The notes under the pieces: model-generated | Seen by the model: the letters and a program-made list of their open reading frames with translations, nothing else | Told to the model about the DNA's origin: nothing | The model's database searches: none | NCBI GenBank assembly: GCA_964590195.1 | Contig: CAZPWJ010000016.1 | Coordinates: 1 to 64,000, forward strand | DNA: 64,000 bases | Source of the DNA: GCA-2731375 sp964590195 | GTDB lineage: Bacteria; Pseudomonadota; Alphaproteobacteria; GCA-2731375 | Direction: 5' to 3' | In this document: positions 43,811 to 53,651 of the stretch, in pieces | Layout of the letters: every line of letters starts with the position of its first letter | How positions within the stretch are numbered: the stretch's first letter is position 1 | Made by a program: the position numbers and the translations under genes

Positions 43811-45343
43811 CTAAAGCGGAATATTGCCGTGCTTTTTCCAGGGGTTTTCCAGCTTCTTGTTCTTCAGCATGGTCAGCGCCCTGGCGATGCGCCGGCGGGT
43901 ATTATGGGGCATGATCACATCATCAATATAACCACGCTTGCCGGCAATAAAGGGGTTGGCGAAGGTATCGCTGTATTCCTGGGTCAACTGCTCTATACGT
44001 TCGGGATTATCCAGTTCCGAGCGGAAAATAATCTCGACCGCGCCCTTGGCACCCATCACGGCGATCTCCGCCCCTGGCCAGGCGAAGTTGACATCGCCGC
44101 GCAAATGCTTCGAGGCCATGACATCATAAGCACCGCCATAGGCCTTGCGCGTAATCACCGTGACCTTGGGCACGGTGGCCTCGGCGTAGGCGTAGAGCAA
44201 TTTGGCGCCATGGGTGATGATGGCGCCGTATTCCTGCGCCGTGCCGGGCAGGAAGCCAGGCACATCGACGAAGGTTACGATGGGAATCTCGAAACAATCG
44301 CAGAAGCGCACGAAGCGCGCGCCCTTGCGCGCGGAATCGATATCCAGGCAACCGGCCAGGACCATGGGCTGGTTGGCCACGAAACCCACCGTGGCGCCAT
44401 CGACACGGCCAAAGCCAATGACGATATTGCCGGCGAATTCGGGCTGAATTTCATAGAAATCGCCGTCGTCCACGACTTTTTCCAACAGCTCCTTGATGTC
44501 ATAGGGCTTGTTCGGATTGGCCGGCACCAGGGTATTGAGGGATTCTTCCGCCCGGTCGATCGGGTCGTCCGTGGGCCGGTGCGGCACGCCGCTACGGTTC
44601 GAAAGGGGCAGAAAATCAAACAACCGCCTGATTTGCGCCAGGGCCTCCACATCATTTTCGAAGGCCAGGTCGGCAACACCGGATTTCCGGCTATGGGTCG
44701 AGGCGCCGCCCAGTTCCTCATGTGTCACCTCTTCCTGGGTCACCGTCTTCACCACGTCGGGGCCGGTGACATACATGTACGAGCTGTCCTTGACCATGCA
44801 GATGAAGTCGGTCATCGCCGGCGAATAGACGGCGCCGCCGGCGCTGGGGCCCATGATGACAGAAATCTGCGGCACCACGCCCGAGGCCATGACATTGCGT
44901 TGAAAAACTTCCGCATAGCCGCCCAACGAAGCGACACCTTCCTGAATGCGGGCGCCGCCGGAATCGTTCAGGCCAATGACCGGCGCGCCGGCCTTCATGG
45001 CCTGATCCATGATCTTGCAGATTTTTTCCGCATGGGCCTCCGATAGGGAGCCGCCGAAGACGGTGAAATCCTGGCTAAAGACAAAGACCAGACGGCCATT
45101 GATGGTGCCCCAACCGGTAACCACGCCGTCGCCGGGAACACGCTGATCGGCCATGCCGAAATCTTCACAGCGATGCTCGACGAACATGTCATATTCCTCG
45201 AACGAATCGGGATCGAGCAGCATTTCCAGCCTCTCCCGCGCCGTCAATTTGCCTTTTGCATGTTGCGCCTGAATGCGTTTTTCACCGCCACCGGCGCGCG
45301 CCGCCGCGCGCTTCGCCTCAAGCTGACGCAGGATGTCCTGCAT
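43811..45343 (-). CDS. pccB: Propionyl-CoA carboxylase beta subunit
   Basis: 510-residue carboxyltransferase subunit. GGSLSEAHAEKICKIMDQAM, LNDSGGARIQEGVASL and the C-terminal KHLRGDVNFAWPGAEIAVMG are PccB fingerprints. It transfers CO2 from biotin to propionyl-CoA, giving methylmalonyl-CoA. It precedes pccA by 28 bp on the same strand. AAGGTGG lies upstream of the ATG. Confidence 0.92.
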   Translation of the reverse strand: MQDILRQLEAKRAAARAGGGEKRIQAQHAKGKLTARERLEMLLDPDSFEEYDMFVEHRCEDFGMADQRVPGDGVVTGWGTINGRLVFVFSQDFTVFGGSLSEAHAEKICKIMDQAMKAGAPVIGLNDSGGARIQEGVASLGGYAEVFQRNVMASGVVPQISVIMGPSAGGAVYSPAMTDFICMVKDSSYMYVTGPDVVKTVTQEEVTHEELGGASTHSRKSGVADLAFENDVEALAQIRRLFDFLPLSNRSGVPHRPTDDPIDRAEESLNTLVPANPNKPYDIKELLEKVVDDGDFYEIQPEFAGNIVIGFGRVDGATVGFVANQPMVLAGCLDIDSARKGARFVRFCDCFEIPIVTFVDVPGFLPGTAQEYGAIITHGAKLLYAYAEATVPKVTVITRKAYGGAYDVMASKHLRGDVNFAWPGAEIAVMGAKGAVEIIFRSELDNPERIEQLTQEYSDTFANPFIAGKRGYIDDVIMPHNTRRRIARALTMLKNKKLENPWKKHGNIPL

Positions 45344-45476
45344 GAACCCACCACCTTCCCAACGGGATCTTGTTACACTGCCTGTTTGATAGCACGATAC
45401 AGGGGCCGATGGGCAGCCCGATCACCGCCAATTTGTGCCGTTTGGCGAAGAAAATTTTTTTAGTAGCTGGCCGGTA
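45344..45476. other. Intergenic with small inverted repeat
   Basis: 133 bp between pccB and the hybrid kinase gene (both minus). It contains the repeat CGCCAA / TTGGCG (45426-45431, 45442-45447, 10-nt loop) beside an A4T7 tract at 45451-45461. On the plus strand it resembles a terminator, but no plus-strand gene leads into it; an operator is as likely. Confidence 0.25.
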
Positions 45477-48296
45477 TTATCCGTCGAGGGCGTCGCGGAT
45501 CCGCTGGGCCAGCTCGGACGGGCCGAACGGTTTGCCCAACAACTCGATGCCGGGCTTCAGCCGCCCCTGGTCGACAAAGGCATCACGGGCATAGCCGGAC
45601 ATGAACAGGGTCTTTAGAGCAGGATAGTCAGCACTGGCCAGATCCACCATTTGTTGTCCGTTCATTCCGCCTGGCAGCAATACATCGGTCAACAGAAGGT
45701 CAATATTGGGATTTCGGGCTAGTTGTTTCAGTCCTTCGGCTCCGGTGCTGGCCAGCAGCACCTCATAGCCCAATCTCCGCAATATCATCGAAACCATTAC
45801 CTGCACATCACGTTCGTCCTCCACGACCAGGATAACTTCCCGTTTGCCGGTGCGGGCGGGTTGATCGTCGGCCGGCCGCCATGGCGGTTCCTCGTCCCCC
45901 TCCGCCAAGGCCGAAAGGAATATTCGAAACGTCGTGCCGGTGCCCTTGGCCGAATCCACGACGATGTGACCTTCGGATTGTTTGACGAAGCCATAAACCA
46001 TGCTCAAACCCAGGCCCGTCCCCTTGCCCACTTCCTTGGTGGTAAAAAACGGATCAAAGATCCGCGCCTGATCCTCGTCCGAGATACCGACGCCATCATC
46101 GCTGACCGCGATCATGACGTAGTCGCCGGGCAGTGCCTCGCTTGGCCTGTCGGCATCACGGGCCGTGGAAACGTTCGCGGTTTCTATACGGATCGCACCA
46201 CCCTGGGGCATGGCATCACGGGCATTGATGGACAAATTCAGAATAGCCTGTTCAAGCTGCCTGGGATCAGCCAGACAAAGGGGCAGATCAGGCGCCAGAT
46301 CGAAGGAAACTTCAATATCCTCGACCAGGCTGCGCTTTATCAAGGACTCTATGCCGCGAAGCAATTCATTCGCATCCACCTGCTTTACTTCAAGCGGTTG
46401 CTGGCGCGAAAAGGCAAGCATGCGCGCGGTCAAAGAGGCCGCCTGATCAATCGCCCGCATGGTCGGCTCCAACAATTCAGCGACCTCCGGATCTTGCTCT
46501 GGCGTTTCCTGCATCAACGAAAGATTGCCCATCATAATGGCGAGCAGATTGTTGAAATCATGCGCGATGCCGCCCGTTAATTGGCCGATGGCCTCCATCT
46601 TCTGGGCCTGGCGCAATTGGGTCTCGGCGGCCCTCAACTGGGAAACATCGACGCTGATGGTACAGACGCCGATGACCTTGCCGCCGGCATCCGTGACCGG
46701 AAACTTATTGGCGATCAGATAATGTTGGTTACCATCGGAAAAAGTCGTTTCCCATTCTTCCGTTAGGCTTTGCCCGATGCGAATAACCTCCTGATCCGAG
46801 GCCACGGCCCGTTCCGCGTATTCCATTGGATAAATATCACGGGTTGTCTTGCCAACGACGTCGCGCGCGGCACGCCCGGTCCATTCCTCGTAGCGGCGAT
46901 TGACCAGCAGAACTCGATCCTCAAGATCCTTCAATATGATCGAGTTCGGCGAATTCTCCACCACCCTCTGGAACAGTTCCTCAAGGCGCCTGCGCTCTGA
47001 AATATCGCGCAGTGCGCCGATGTATAAGGTCCCCTGCTCCATTTCGACGCTGCTGACCGCCAATTCCAAGAATAGGTCGCGGCCATCCTGATGACGGCCA
47101 GTGACCTGGCGCGGCCCCTGCCCAAGCAATGATGAACGGCCGGTTTCCTGATGTTTGGACAGATATCCGTCATGCTTGGAACGATCAGGTTCGGCCATAA
47201 GCATCTTGATATTCTGACCAATCACTGCATGGTCCGGATAACCGAATATCCGTTCCGCCCCTTGATTGAACGACGACACCACGCCTTTTTCATCCATGGT
47301 AATCAAGGCATCGACCATATTGGAAATGACCGTGCTGACGAATTTTTCACTTTCGCGCCCGGCGGCCTCGGCGCGACCGCGCTCGTCCATCTCGGTCTGC
47401 AGGCGCCGGTTGCTTTTGTTTAGCGCCTGGGTTCGCTCAAGTACCCGCTCTTCAAGCGAAGCCTGGGCCATCCGCAGTTCGGCCTCGATACGCTTTTGCT
47501 TGGTGACATCTATAGAGACACCGGTCATTCGGATGGCTTGGCCACGATCATCCCGGACCACCAGGGCACGCGCATTGATGTGGCGAAGTTCGCCATTGTC
47601 CCGCCGGTATATCCGATAATCGACGTTATACTCGGCATCGTCTTCCAGCGATTTTCGCGCCGCTTCCATGACGCTATCGACGTCGTCAGGGTGCAGGGTG
47701 CGGACAAATTCAGCTTCCATGACATCCCTGGCGGCATCGGATGGCATTCCCGACATTGCCAGCATTCGCGTATCCCAGATGTGGGTACCTTCCAGAAGGT
47801 TCCAGGTCCAGGTGCCGATTGATCCCGCATCCAGGGAAAGATTTAACCGCTCGTCGCTTTGCGTCAGAGCTTCGTCGGTCTTCACTTGCTCCGTGACATC
47901 GGCGACCAGGCAGCTGGCGCCTATAACCTTGCCTTGATCATCATGAATGGGAGAGAAGGTGCTCTGCAAAAAGACTTTCTCGCCAGATTTTATACGGCTG
48001 TCGTATTCATTGGCCTGGCCGCGCTGCGCCGTTCCGTATGCCATTGCCTGGCGCAACAGCCCTTCGATCCGTGGACCAGCGTTCGCCATTGTCTGGCTGA
48101 TGGGTTGGCCAATATGCGCTTTATCTGAAAGGCCGCTCAGGACCAGGAACATGTCATTGGCATAAACGAACCGACATTCCAGATCGACAATGCAGAACCC
48201 AGCGGGAATCTGGTCGAAAACTTGCGCGACATTGAGCAGTTGTCGATGCGCCGTCGCAACATCCGCCACTATTCCATCACCCACGCGACCCTGCAT
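45477..48296 (-). CDS. Soluble multi-PAS hybrid histidine kinase
   Basis: 939-residue cytoplasmic sensor with four PAS domains (~25-140, 150-270, 325-435, 440-560), HisKA His579 (GGIAHDFNNLL), HATPase with intact GTGLGLSMVYG, and a C-terminal receiver with Asp871 (LLLTDVLLPGG). The N-terminal PAS (FDQIPAGFCIVDL) and catalytic core resemble the six-PAS kinase at 36231. A hybrid kinase normally needs a phosphotransfer protein, which is not seen nearby. Its gene lies upstream of the pccBA group, 133 bp away. Confidence 0.87.
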   Translation of the reverse strand: MQGRVGDGIVADVATAHRQLLNVAQVFDQIPAGFCIVDLECRFVYANDMFLVLSGLSDKAHIGQPISQTMANAGPRIEGLLRQAMAYGTAQRGQANEYDSRIKSGEKVFLQSTFSPIHDDQGKVIGASCLVADVTEQVKTDEALTQSDERLNLSLDAGSIGTWTWNLLEGTHIWDTRMLAMSGMPSDAARDVMEAEFVRTLHPDDVDSVMEAARKSLEDDAEYNVDYRIYRRDNGELRHINARALVVRDDRGQAIRMTGVSIDVTKQKRIEAELRMAQASLEERVLERTQALNKSNRRLQTEMDERGRAEAAGRESEKFVSTVISNMVDALITMDEKGVVSSFNQGAERIFGYPDHAVIGQNIKMLMAEPDRSKHDGYLSKHQETGRSSLLGQGPRQVTGRHQDGRDLFLELAVSSVEMEQGTLYIGALRDISERRRLEELFQRVVENSPNSIILKDLEDRVLLVNRRYEEWTGRAARDVVGKTTRDIYPMEYAERAVASDQEVIRIGQSLTEEWETTFSDGNQHYLIANKFPVTDAGGKVIGVCTISVDVSQLRAAETQLRQAQKMEAIGQLTGGIAHDFNNLLAIMMGNLSLMQETPEQDPEVAELLEPTMRAIDQAASLTARMLAFSRQQPLEVKQVDANELLRGIESLIKRSLVEDIEVSFDLAPDLPLCLADPRQLEQAILNLSINARDAMPQGGAIRIETANVSTARDADRPSEALPGDYVMIAVSDDGVGISDEDQARIFDPFFTTKEVGKGTGLGLSMVYGFVKQSEGHIVVDSAKGTGTTFRIFLSALAEGDEEPPWRPADDQPARTGKREVILVVEDERDVQVMVSMILRRLGYEVLLASTGAEGLKQLARNPNIDLLLTDVLLPGGMNGQQMVDLASADYPALKTLFMSGYARDAFVDQGRLKPGIELLGKPFGPSELAQRIRDALDG

Positions 48297-48410
48297 CGGA
48301 CCGTCCCATGAAAACGCGCGCCCGCTATCAAGCGCGACACCTAAAGGTCGCGCTCTACTTTATACCGAACTAGGTATTAACAAAGAATGCTTCATTTCGG
48401 CGGTAGTGGC

Positions 48411-49109
48411 TCAACCGGCGCGATGTAAATCCAAGAACTGCGCGGCAATTTCGAATTCGCCGCGCAACCCCGCCGCATGGGCCTCGGCCTCCGCATCCAG
48501 GCCCCAACGCTCTGCCTGATAGTCATTTTCCAGACGCACGGCGGCCCAGGCCGCGGCGACGTCCAGGGCGCCGGCACTGACCGCCAGGGCCAGAACCAGT
48601 GATCCGGCGATGGTCACCAGATCATTCATCGCGGCCAATTCCATGATGTCATGGCCATCCAGCACCCGGTGCAGGGCGGCCAGGGCGGCCCCGTCCTGGG
48701 CAATATGGCCGATACCATCGGTGGTGAGGAGACGGGCGCCATGTTCCGCCTCGGCCCAGTTCAGCCATGGCGACCAAAGCTGCTCTTGCCGTTGCACCAA
48801 ATCCTCGGGCTCCGCTGCCCGATAGCACAAAAGATCGGAACCGCCGTATCCGGCCAGATTATCCACCACCGCGCCGCGCTGCCCGGCAACCAGATCAATA
48901 GCGGTATTGGCAATGCGGAACAGAGGCATGCTTTCAGGCACGATGTCTTCATCCTGCCGCCGCCACTCCTCGGCAATTGCCTCCGCCAAGGCTTCCGCCC
49001 TGACGGCAAAGAGCGCCTTTTTTGGCGTCCGGACCGGCCGGCCATCCAGTTCGATCGTTACTCCGCTCGGCGCCGAGACAACGGCGACATCCTTGTAAAA
49101 ACGCTTCAT
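48411..49109 (-). CDS. ATP12 family chaperone for F1-ATPase assembly
   Basis: 232-residue ATP12-type protein: KRFYKDVAV, PVRTPKKALF, EEWRRQDEDIVPESMPL and WGLDAEAEAH are characteristic. In alphaproteobacteria and mitochondria it assists assembly of the F1 alpha subunit. Its ATG overlaps the AsmA-like stop (ATGA, 49106-49109). It is the last gene of a long overlapping chain; a 114-bp gap separates it from the hybrid kinase gene. Confidence 0.9.
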   Translation of the reverse strand: MKRFYKDVAVVSAPSGVTIELDGRPVRTPKKALFAVRAEALAEAIAEEWRRQDEDIVPESMPLFRIANTAIDLVAGQRGAVVDNLAGYGGSDLLCYRAAEPEDLVQRQEQLWSPWLNWAEAEHGARLLTTDGIGHIAQDGAALAALHRVLDGHDIMELAAMNDLVTIAGSLVLALAVSAGALDVAAAWAAVRLENDYQAERWGLDAEAEAHAAGLRGEFEIAAQFLDLHRAG

Positions 49110-52006
49110 TCCGACCCCAGAAGTTTGCCCGGCAATTTCAACAACTCGCCAGCGCCCTTGCTGACCGCGCCGCCAACCCGGTCCAGTATTCCGGTAGGGT
49201 TCTCCTGTCCCATGGACTGGGCCGGCGCGGCCTCCACCTTGCCGCCTTTTAGCACATTCATACAAGGGTGCGCCTCGCCGGTACCGGTGCTTAACAACGG
49301 CAACAACAGCCCCACGCCCGGCAGCAACAGATTGCCAACCACGGCCACGGCCACGCTGCCGGCCACGGCCACGCTATCAGGCACGGCGGAGGGATTGGCC
49401 AGGCTACCGCTAACATTGATAGGGGTTGCCAGGGATACCAGGGAGGGATCTTTTGCCCGGGGCGTCAGACGATAGTTAATGGCCTCGCTACTCAAATCCG
49501 TCTGACCATCGCCAACAACGGTAATATTTTCCGTATCCAACAGCAGCATCCGCGAACGCGCCACGCCGTCCTTGATGCCATGGCTGGAGGCGAGACAATG
49601 CAGGCGCGTCCGGTTATCCGATGCTTTCTCCCTCACCAGGGCGACCACCAGATCCTCGGCCAGCAGGTCAAGAAAACGGCTTTGTATATGGCCGTCGGAA
49701 ATTATCATTGATGTCTCGCCATGAAGGCTGGCGGCCAAGGCCCGCAGATCAATGTGCCCGTCCGTCACGCGGCCGCGCAAATCAGCGCTCAGATCCAAAC
49801 TGCCCGAGACCATGGTGGTATCGAACATCGGTCCCAAGGCCGACATGGCGGCCTGACGCAAAGCGACGCGCACGGCCAAATTACCCTGGTTAACACTGCC
49901 ATCGATGCTCAACCGCCCCTTCGCCAGCCGGGCGGTGCTGGGTTTCAGGGTCAGGGCGCCTTGCCGCAGCGCCAGGTTCAATTGCAGCTGCTCCACAAAC
50001 ATATCGGCCCGGCGCAACCGTTGTGCGCGATATTTCAGTTCTCCATCAAGCAACGCCAGGACATCCAGATCGATAGTGATATCCGGGATCAGCCGATCCT
50101 CCGTGTCCGCTTCTGGTGCATCAGACTGGGCGGACGAAAAATCGAGATTTACATACTTCGAATGCAGATCGGCCTCGATTAGGGGGCGGTCGCCACTCAA
50201 ATCCACGCTCATCTCGCCGGCAATGTCATTGCCGCCCAGGTGTACATCGAGAGCCTGTAGTTGAAAGGCGAGCATGCTTCCCTGGAACAGGCCGGCGGCT
50301 GTCAGATTTTCCTCTGCTGGAAGCGCGGACGGTACTGGCAAACGCGAAAGACCGTTCCATACGGATGCAACGGATCCCATCAGATCAAATTGCAGATCAA
50401 GGCCCTGGGCCGCCAACGGTTGGGCGACCCGGCCTCTCAAGGTTAACTTGGCGCCCAGGCGCGATTGGCTTTGCAGATGCAGGTGGTCAATGACGGGCGC
50501 CTGCAGATCTCCCGTCAATTGCGCCGAGACCTGAAATTCGCCGGGGTCGGGGACCTGGTGCCCGATTAGGACCGCGAAACCGGCCAGGCTGGGTCCCCGC
50601 GCATCGACCTCCAGCGCCAGCCCGCTACCGGCCAAGGGGTTTGCCACGGCGCCGCGCAGCTCTATTTCCGTGCCGCCGGGATGGCTTATCCGGCCGTTGA
50701 TCCGGCTTAGGCTTGGCGCCTGGCCATCACCCATCAACCGGGCCGTGACATCAAATCGTCCCAGGGCCGGGACATCCGCGCCCGCATACGAAGACAGCGC
50801 AGCGCTGTCGGGCCCTCGCAAGCGTATCTTCAGATCAAGGCCCTGGGCGCTCAACGGCCTCGCCACGCTGCCCGTGGCGCGCAGGCGCAGGCCATCCTTT
50901 GTCCCGGCCTCCAGTTCCAAATCCGTCAACGCCGGGTTCGCCATTGCGCCCGCCACCCGTCCGCGCAGCTGAACCGGTGATACGGACGGCAGTTCCATCC
51001 CCGCCAAGGCCGACAAATGCACGCTGTCGGACGCCTGAATATCCACCTCCAGTTCCAGCCCGGCAAGGACCAGGGCATCGGCGATCCCGCCTCTCACGGA
51101 AATCAGGAAGCCTGGTTCAGGCGTAATGCGGGCGACAATATTACGCGCCGCCAACGGCCCGTCCCGGTCGTTCAAATCAAAGGAAATATCCGCCTGCCCA
51201 TGCAGGATGGGGTCCTGCCCGATCAGCCGTTGCAAGCTTTGCACCTGGTCCGTTTTGGCCGTCACATGAAGGTCCACGCCATGGGCTTCGAGGGGCTTGA
51301 AAATGCGGCCCTTCAGGTTTGCCGTGGCGTCCGCCACCTCCAGGGTACCATCGATTTGAATTTCGCGGCCCTGCATCAAGGCATCCAAACTGGCAAGCTG
51401 CCCCACGAAGGAGACAGGCTGGTCATGAATTCTGGCCGCTAGGGTGATATCGGCGGGGGCGGAGCTGTCGGCGACGTGAAGTTTGTATTCGCTGACCGCT
51501 AAGGTAAATTCCGCATCCCCGTCCCGATAGGTGACTTTGCCGCGCCGCAGGCGAAAATCAGCGATGCGCGGCGCAGTCAAGAAAGCCGCCGTTTCGCCTT
51601 GGGTCAGAAAATGCCCAAAAATCCAATCGAACTGACCATTCGGCAAGCGATCAATCAGAACATCCGCATCCTCGATTTGCATCTGATCGATTTCAATTTC
51701 CTGCCGTAGCAAAGGCAATAGGGCGAGGCCAAATGAAATCCGGCCAATCTTGGCCCTGCTGCCCGCGCCATCATCCCGCCCCGTGCCTACCGTCAAGTCC
51801 GAAGCGGAAAATCCCGTATGCAGGCCGAGGCGAAGTTTTATATCGCCATCGATACGCAAGGGCCGGGCAAGGGCGGCGGATAATTGTTCGGCCAGCAAAC
51901 CGCGATATTCGTTGAAATTTGTGAAATACAGCGCGGCGGTAATGCTGACGGCGAGGCCCAGAACAAGCCCCAATGCGATCCGCATGTACTTAAGACCGCG
52001 CCTCAT
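49106..52006 (-). CDS. AsmA-family envelope protein
   Basis: 966-residue protein with one N-terminal membrane helix (MRIALGLVLGLAVSITAALYF), an AsmA/DUF748-like N-terminus (LRIDGDIKLRLGLHTGFSASDLTV), a long repetitive beta-rich region and a C-terminal AsmA region. AsmA-like proteins are large periplasmic bridge proteins thought to transport phospholipids between membranes. The C-terminal tail (QSMGQENPTGILDRVGGAV) is poorly conserved. Its ATG overlaps the HAD gene stop as ATGA and its stop overlaps ATP12. This gene is an extra member of the otherwise familiar RluC-HAD-ATP12 order. Confidence 0.8.
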   Translation of the reverse strand: MRRGLKYMRIALGLVLGLAVSITAALYFTNFNEYRGLLAEQLSAALARPLRIDGDIKLRLGLHTGFSASDLTVGTGRDDGAGSRAKIGRISFGLALLPLLRQEIEIDQMQIEDADVLIDRLPNGQFDWIFGHFLTQGETAAFLTAPRIADFRLRRGKVTYRDGDAEFTLAVSEYKLHVADSSAPADITLAARIHDQPVSFVGQLASLDALMQGREIQIDGTLEVADATANLKGRIFKPLEAHGVDLHVTAKTDQVQSLQRLIGQDPILHGQADISFDLNDRDGPLAARNIVARITPEPGFLISVRGGIADALVLAGLELEVDIQASDSVHLSALAGMELPSVSPVQLRGRVAGAMANPALTDLELEAGTKDGLRLRATGSVARPLSAQGLDLKIRLRGPDSAALSSYAGADVPALGRFDVTARLMGDGQAPSLSRINGRISHPGGTEIELRGAVANPLAGSGLALEVDARGPSLAGFAVLIGHQVPDPGEFQVSAQLTGDLQAPVIDHLHLQSQSRLGAKLTLRGRVAQPLAAQGLDLQFDLMGSVASVWNGLSRLPVPSALPAEENLTAAGLFQGSMLAFQLQALDVHLGGNDIAGEMSVDLSGDRPLIEADLHSKYVNLDFSSAQSDAPEADTEDRLIPDITIDLDVLALLDGELKYRAQRLRRADMFVEQLQLNLALRQGALTLKPSTARLAKGRLSIDGSVNQGNLAVRVALRQAAMSALGPMFDTTMVSGSLDLSADLRGRVTDGHIDLRALAASLHGETSMIISDGHIQSRFLDLLAEDLVVALVREKASDNRTRLHCLASSHGIKDGVARSRMLLLDTENITVVGDGQTDLSSEAINYRLTPRAKDPSLVSLATPINVSGSLANPSAVPDSVAVAGSVAVAVVGNLLLPGVGLLLPLLSTGTGEAHPCMNVLKGGKVEAAPAQSMGQENPTGILDRVGGAVSKGAGELLKLPGKLLGSE

Positions 52007-52689
52007 GACGCCGGCCAGTGTCCGATCACGAATGCCGGCAGTTCGCGAAAATCGTTCAAGATTACGCGCGCTCCGGCGTCTTGTAGGGCATCCACACCGT
52101 GATAGCCCCAAGACACGCCAACCGGTGTCACCCCGGCGCTCACCGCCATTGCCATGTCGAAACTAGTATCACCGAGCATCAATGTATCATCCGCCGTCAC
52201 GCCCGCCTCGGCCATGGCCTGCAACAACATTCCAGGATGCGGCTTGCCCGGATGGCCATCGGCTGTCTGCCGCGTCAAAAAGCAGTCTTGCAGATTGTGG
52301 CTGGCAAGCACCGCGTCAAGGCCCCGGCGCGATTTTCCCGTTGCCACGCCTAGTAGATAGCCAAGCGCCTCCAGCTCCCGCAGGATCGCATGGGCATGAG
52401 GAAAAAGCGGATCGGGCGCTACGGCACGGCTGCGCTGTTCAAAAAACAGCCGCCGGTAGGTCTGCACCAAACGCCCGCGGCCGTCCTCGTCCCCTGCCGG
52501 CCACAGATGCCGGGCGATTTCCTCCAGCGACAGGCCGATCAGGGCGCGAACGGCGTCCGCGCCGGGTTGGGGCAGATCCATCTCGGCGAAGGCGGCGGCC
52601 ATGGTCGAGATGATGGCGTGCTGGCTATCCACCAGGGTGCCATCGCAGTCAAAAACGATCAAGCGTAGGGGCGTGGCAGCCTCCGCCAA
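52003..52689 (-). CDS. HAD-superfamily phosphatase (phosphoglycolate-type)
   Basis: 228-residue HAD-IA hydrolase: motif I FDCDGTLVDSQHA, motif II in GVATGKSRRGLDAV, motif IV GDTSFDMAMA. Chain length and cap fit phosphoglycolate phosphatase-like enzymes. The gene starts with TTG at 52689, one base after the TAG of the hydrolase upstream; there is no nearby ATG in frame before the essential FDCDG. Its TGA overlaps the AsmA ATG. Confidence 0.82.
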   Translation of the reverse strand: MAEAATPLRLIVFDCDGTLVDSQHAIISTMAAAFAEMDLPQPGADAVRALIGLSLEEIARHLWPAGDEDGRGRLVQTYRRLFFEQRSRAVAPDPLFPHAHAILRELEALGYLLGVATGKSRRGLDAVLASHNLQDCFLTRQTADGHPGKPHPGMLLQAMAEAGVTADDTLMLGDTSFDMAMAVSAGVTPVGVSWGYHGVDALQDAGARVILNDFRELPAFVIGHWPAS

Positions 52690-52690
52690 A

Positions 52691-53578
52691 CTATTTATCG
52701 GGCCCCGCCACAAGCGCGGAGTCCGAAACCGATCGGGGATCCCGCAAGGTCCACCGTTCCTGCTCCACTGTCGAGAGGAATTCCGCCACCGATTGGTTGA
52801 AGGCCGCCGGCTCCTCCAGATTGGCGGCATGGCCGGTGCGCGGCAGCATCACCAGGCCCGATGAAGGAATGGTCCGCTTGAGGTAAAGATTGGCGTCAAG
52901 GCAGGGTTCGTCCTCGTCACCGGTCATCAACAGGGTGGGTACCGTCAGTTGCCGCAAGCCGTCTTCAAGATCATAGAGCGAGGGCCGCTTGGCCTGAACG
53001 TTACCCATTGTCAGGCCGGAACCCTCCGCCGAATGGCTGAGGAAACGCTCCTGAAACTCGGCATAGCCACGGGGGTCCTTGTTCTGAAACTGCACTCGCG
53101 TCGGGCCCTGAGAATAGGGTGTCCCAACCGCGACCATGCCTTTTTCCAGAAAGGATGCAGCGAATTGCTCCACTTCCGAAGTGAAATTGTCACCACTGTC
53201 CTTCTTGGCCCCATAGCCGCAGCCAACGACCACCAGGCTGCGCGCCATATCAGCGTAGCGCATGCCAAAATGCAGGGTCGCGAAAGCACCCATGGAGCAG
53301 CCGACCACATGCGCCTTGTCAATATCCAGGCCGCGCATCACGGCGGCGATGTCGTCAGCGGCCATGTCCTGGGAATAAAGCGCCGGATCGGAGGGCACAT
53401 CCGAGGGCGGATAGCCACGGGCGTTGTAACTGACACAGCGGTAGCGCCGGGAGAAAAAGCGCACCTGGGGTTCCCAGCTACGGAAATCATCGGCGAATTC
53501 GTGCACAAAGATGATGGCATCGCCGCTGCCGGCTTCCTCGTAATACAGTTTGGCGCCGTCGGCCTGGATATGGGGCAT
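52691..53578 (-). CDS. Alpha/beta-hydrolase
   Basis: 295-residue hydrolase with nucleophile Ser in GCSMGA, Asp in GDEDEPCLD and His in RTGHAANLEEP. The oxyanion loop is HEFADD instead of HGFxxD. Related to 3-oxoadipate enol-lactonase-like and haloperoxidase-like esterases. It sits inside the otherwise conserved rluC-HAD-ATP12 order, 73 bp after the pseudouridine synthase and directly before the HAD gene. Confidence 0.85.
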   Translation of the reverse strand: MPHIQADGAKLYYEEAGSGDAIIFVHEFADDFRSWEPQVRFFSRRYRCVSYNARGYPPSDVPSDPALYSQDMAADDIAAVMRGLDIDKAHVVGCSMGAFATLHFGMRYADMARSLVVVGCGYGAKKDSGDNFTSEVEQFAASFLEKGMVAVGTPYSQGPTRVQFQNKDPRGYAEFQERFLSHSAEGSGLTMGNVQAKRPSLYDLEDGLRQLTVPTLLMTGDEDEPCLDANLYLKRTIPSSGLVMLPRTGHAANLEEPAAFNQSVAEFLSTVEQERWTLRDPRSVSDSALVAGPDK

Positions 53579-53651
53579 ACGGATTTTCCTTATGATTTAC
53601 GCTTGTGGATGACCACAATAGGGCTGTCCGCCGATATTGTCAGTGACGGTT

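Noticed and set aside
45426..45461. Terminator on the plus strand between pccB and the hybrid kinase
   Set aside because: The stem is only 6 bp and no plus-strand gene reads into it; recorded as an inverted repeat only.
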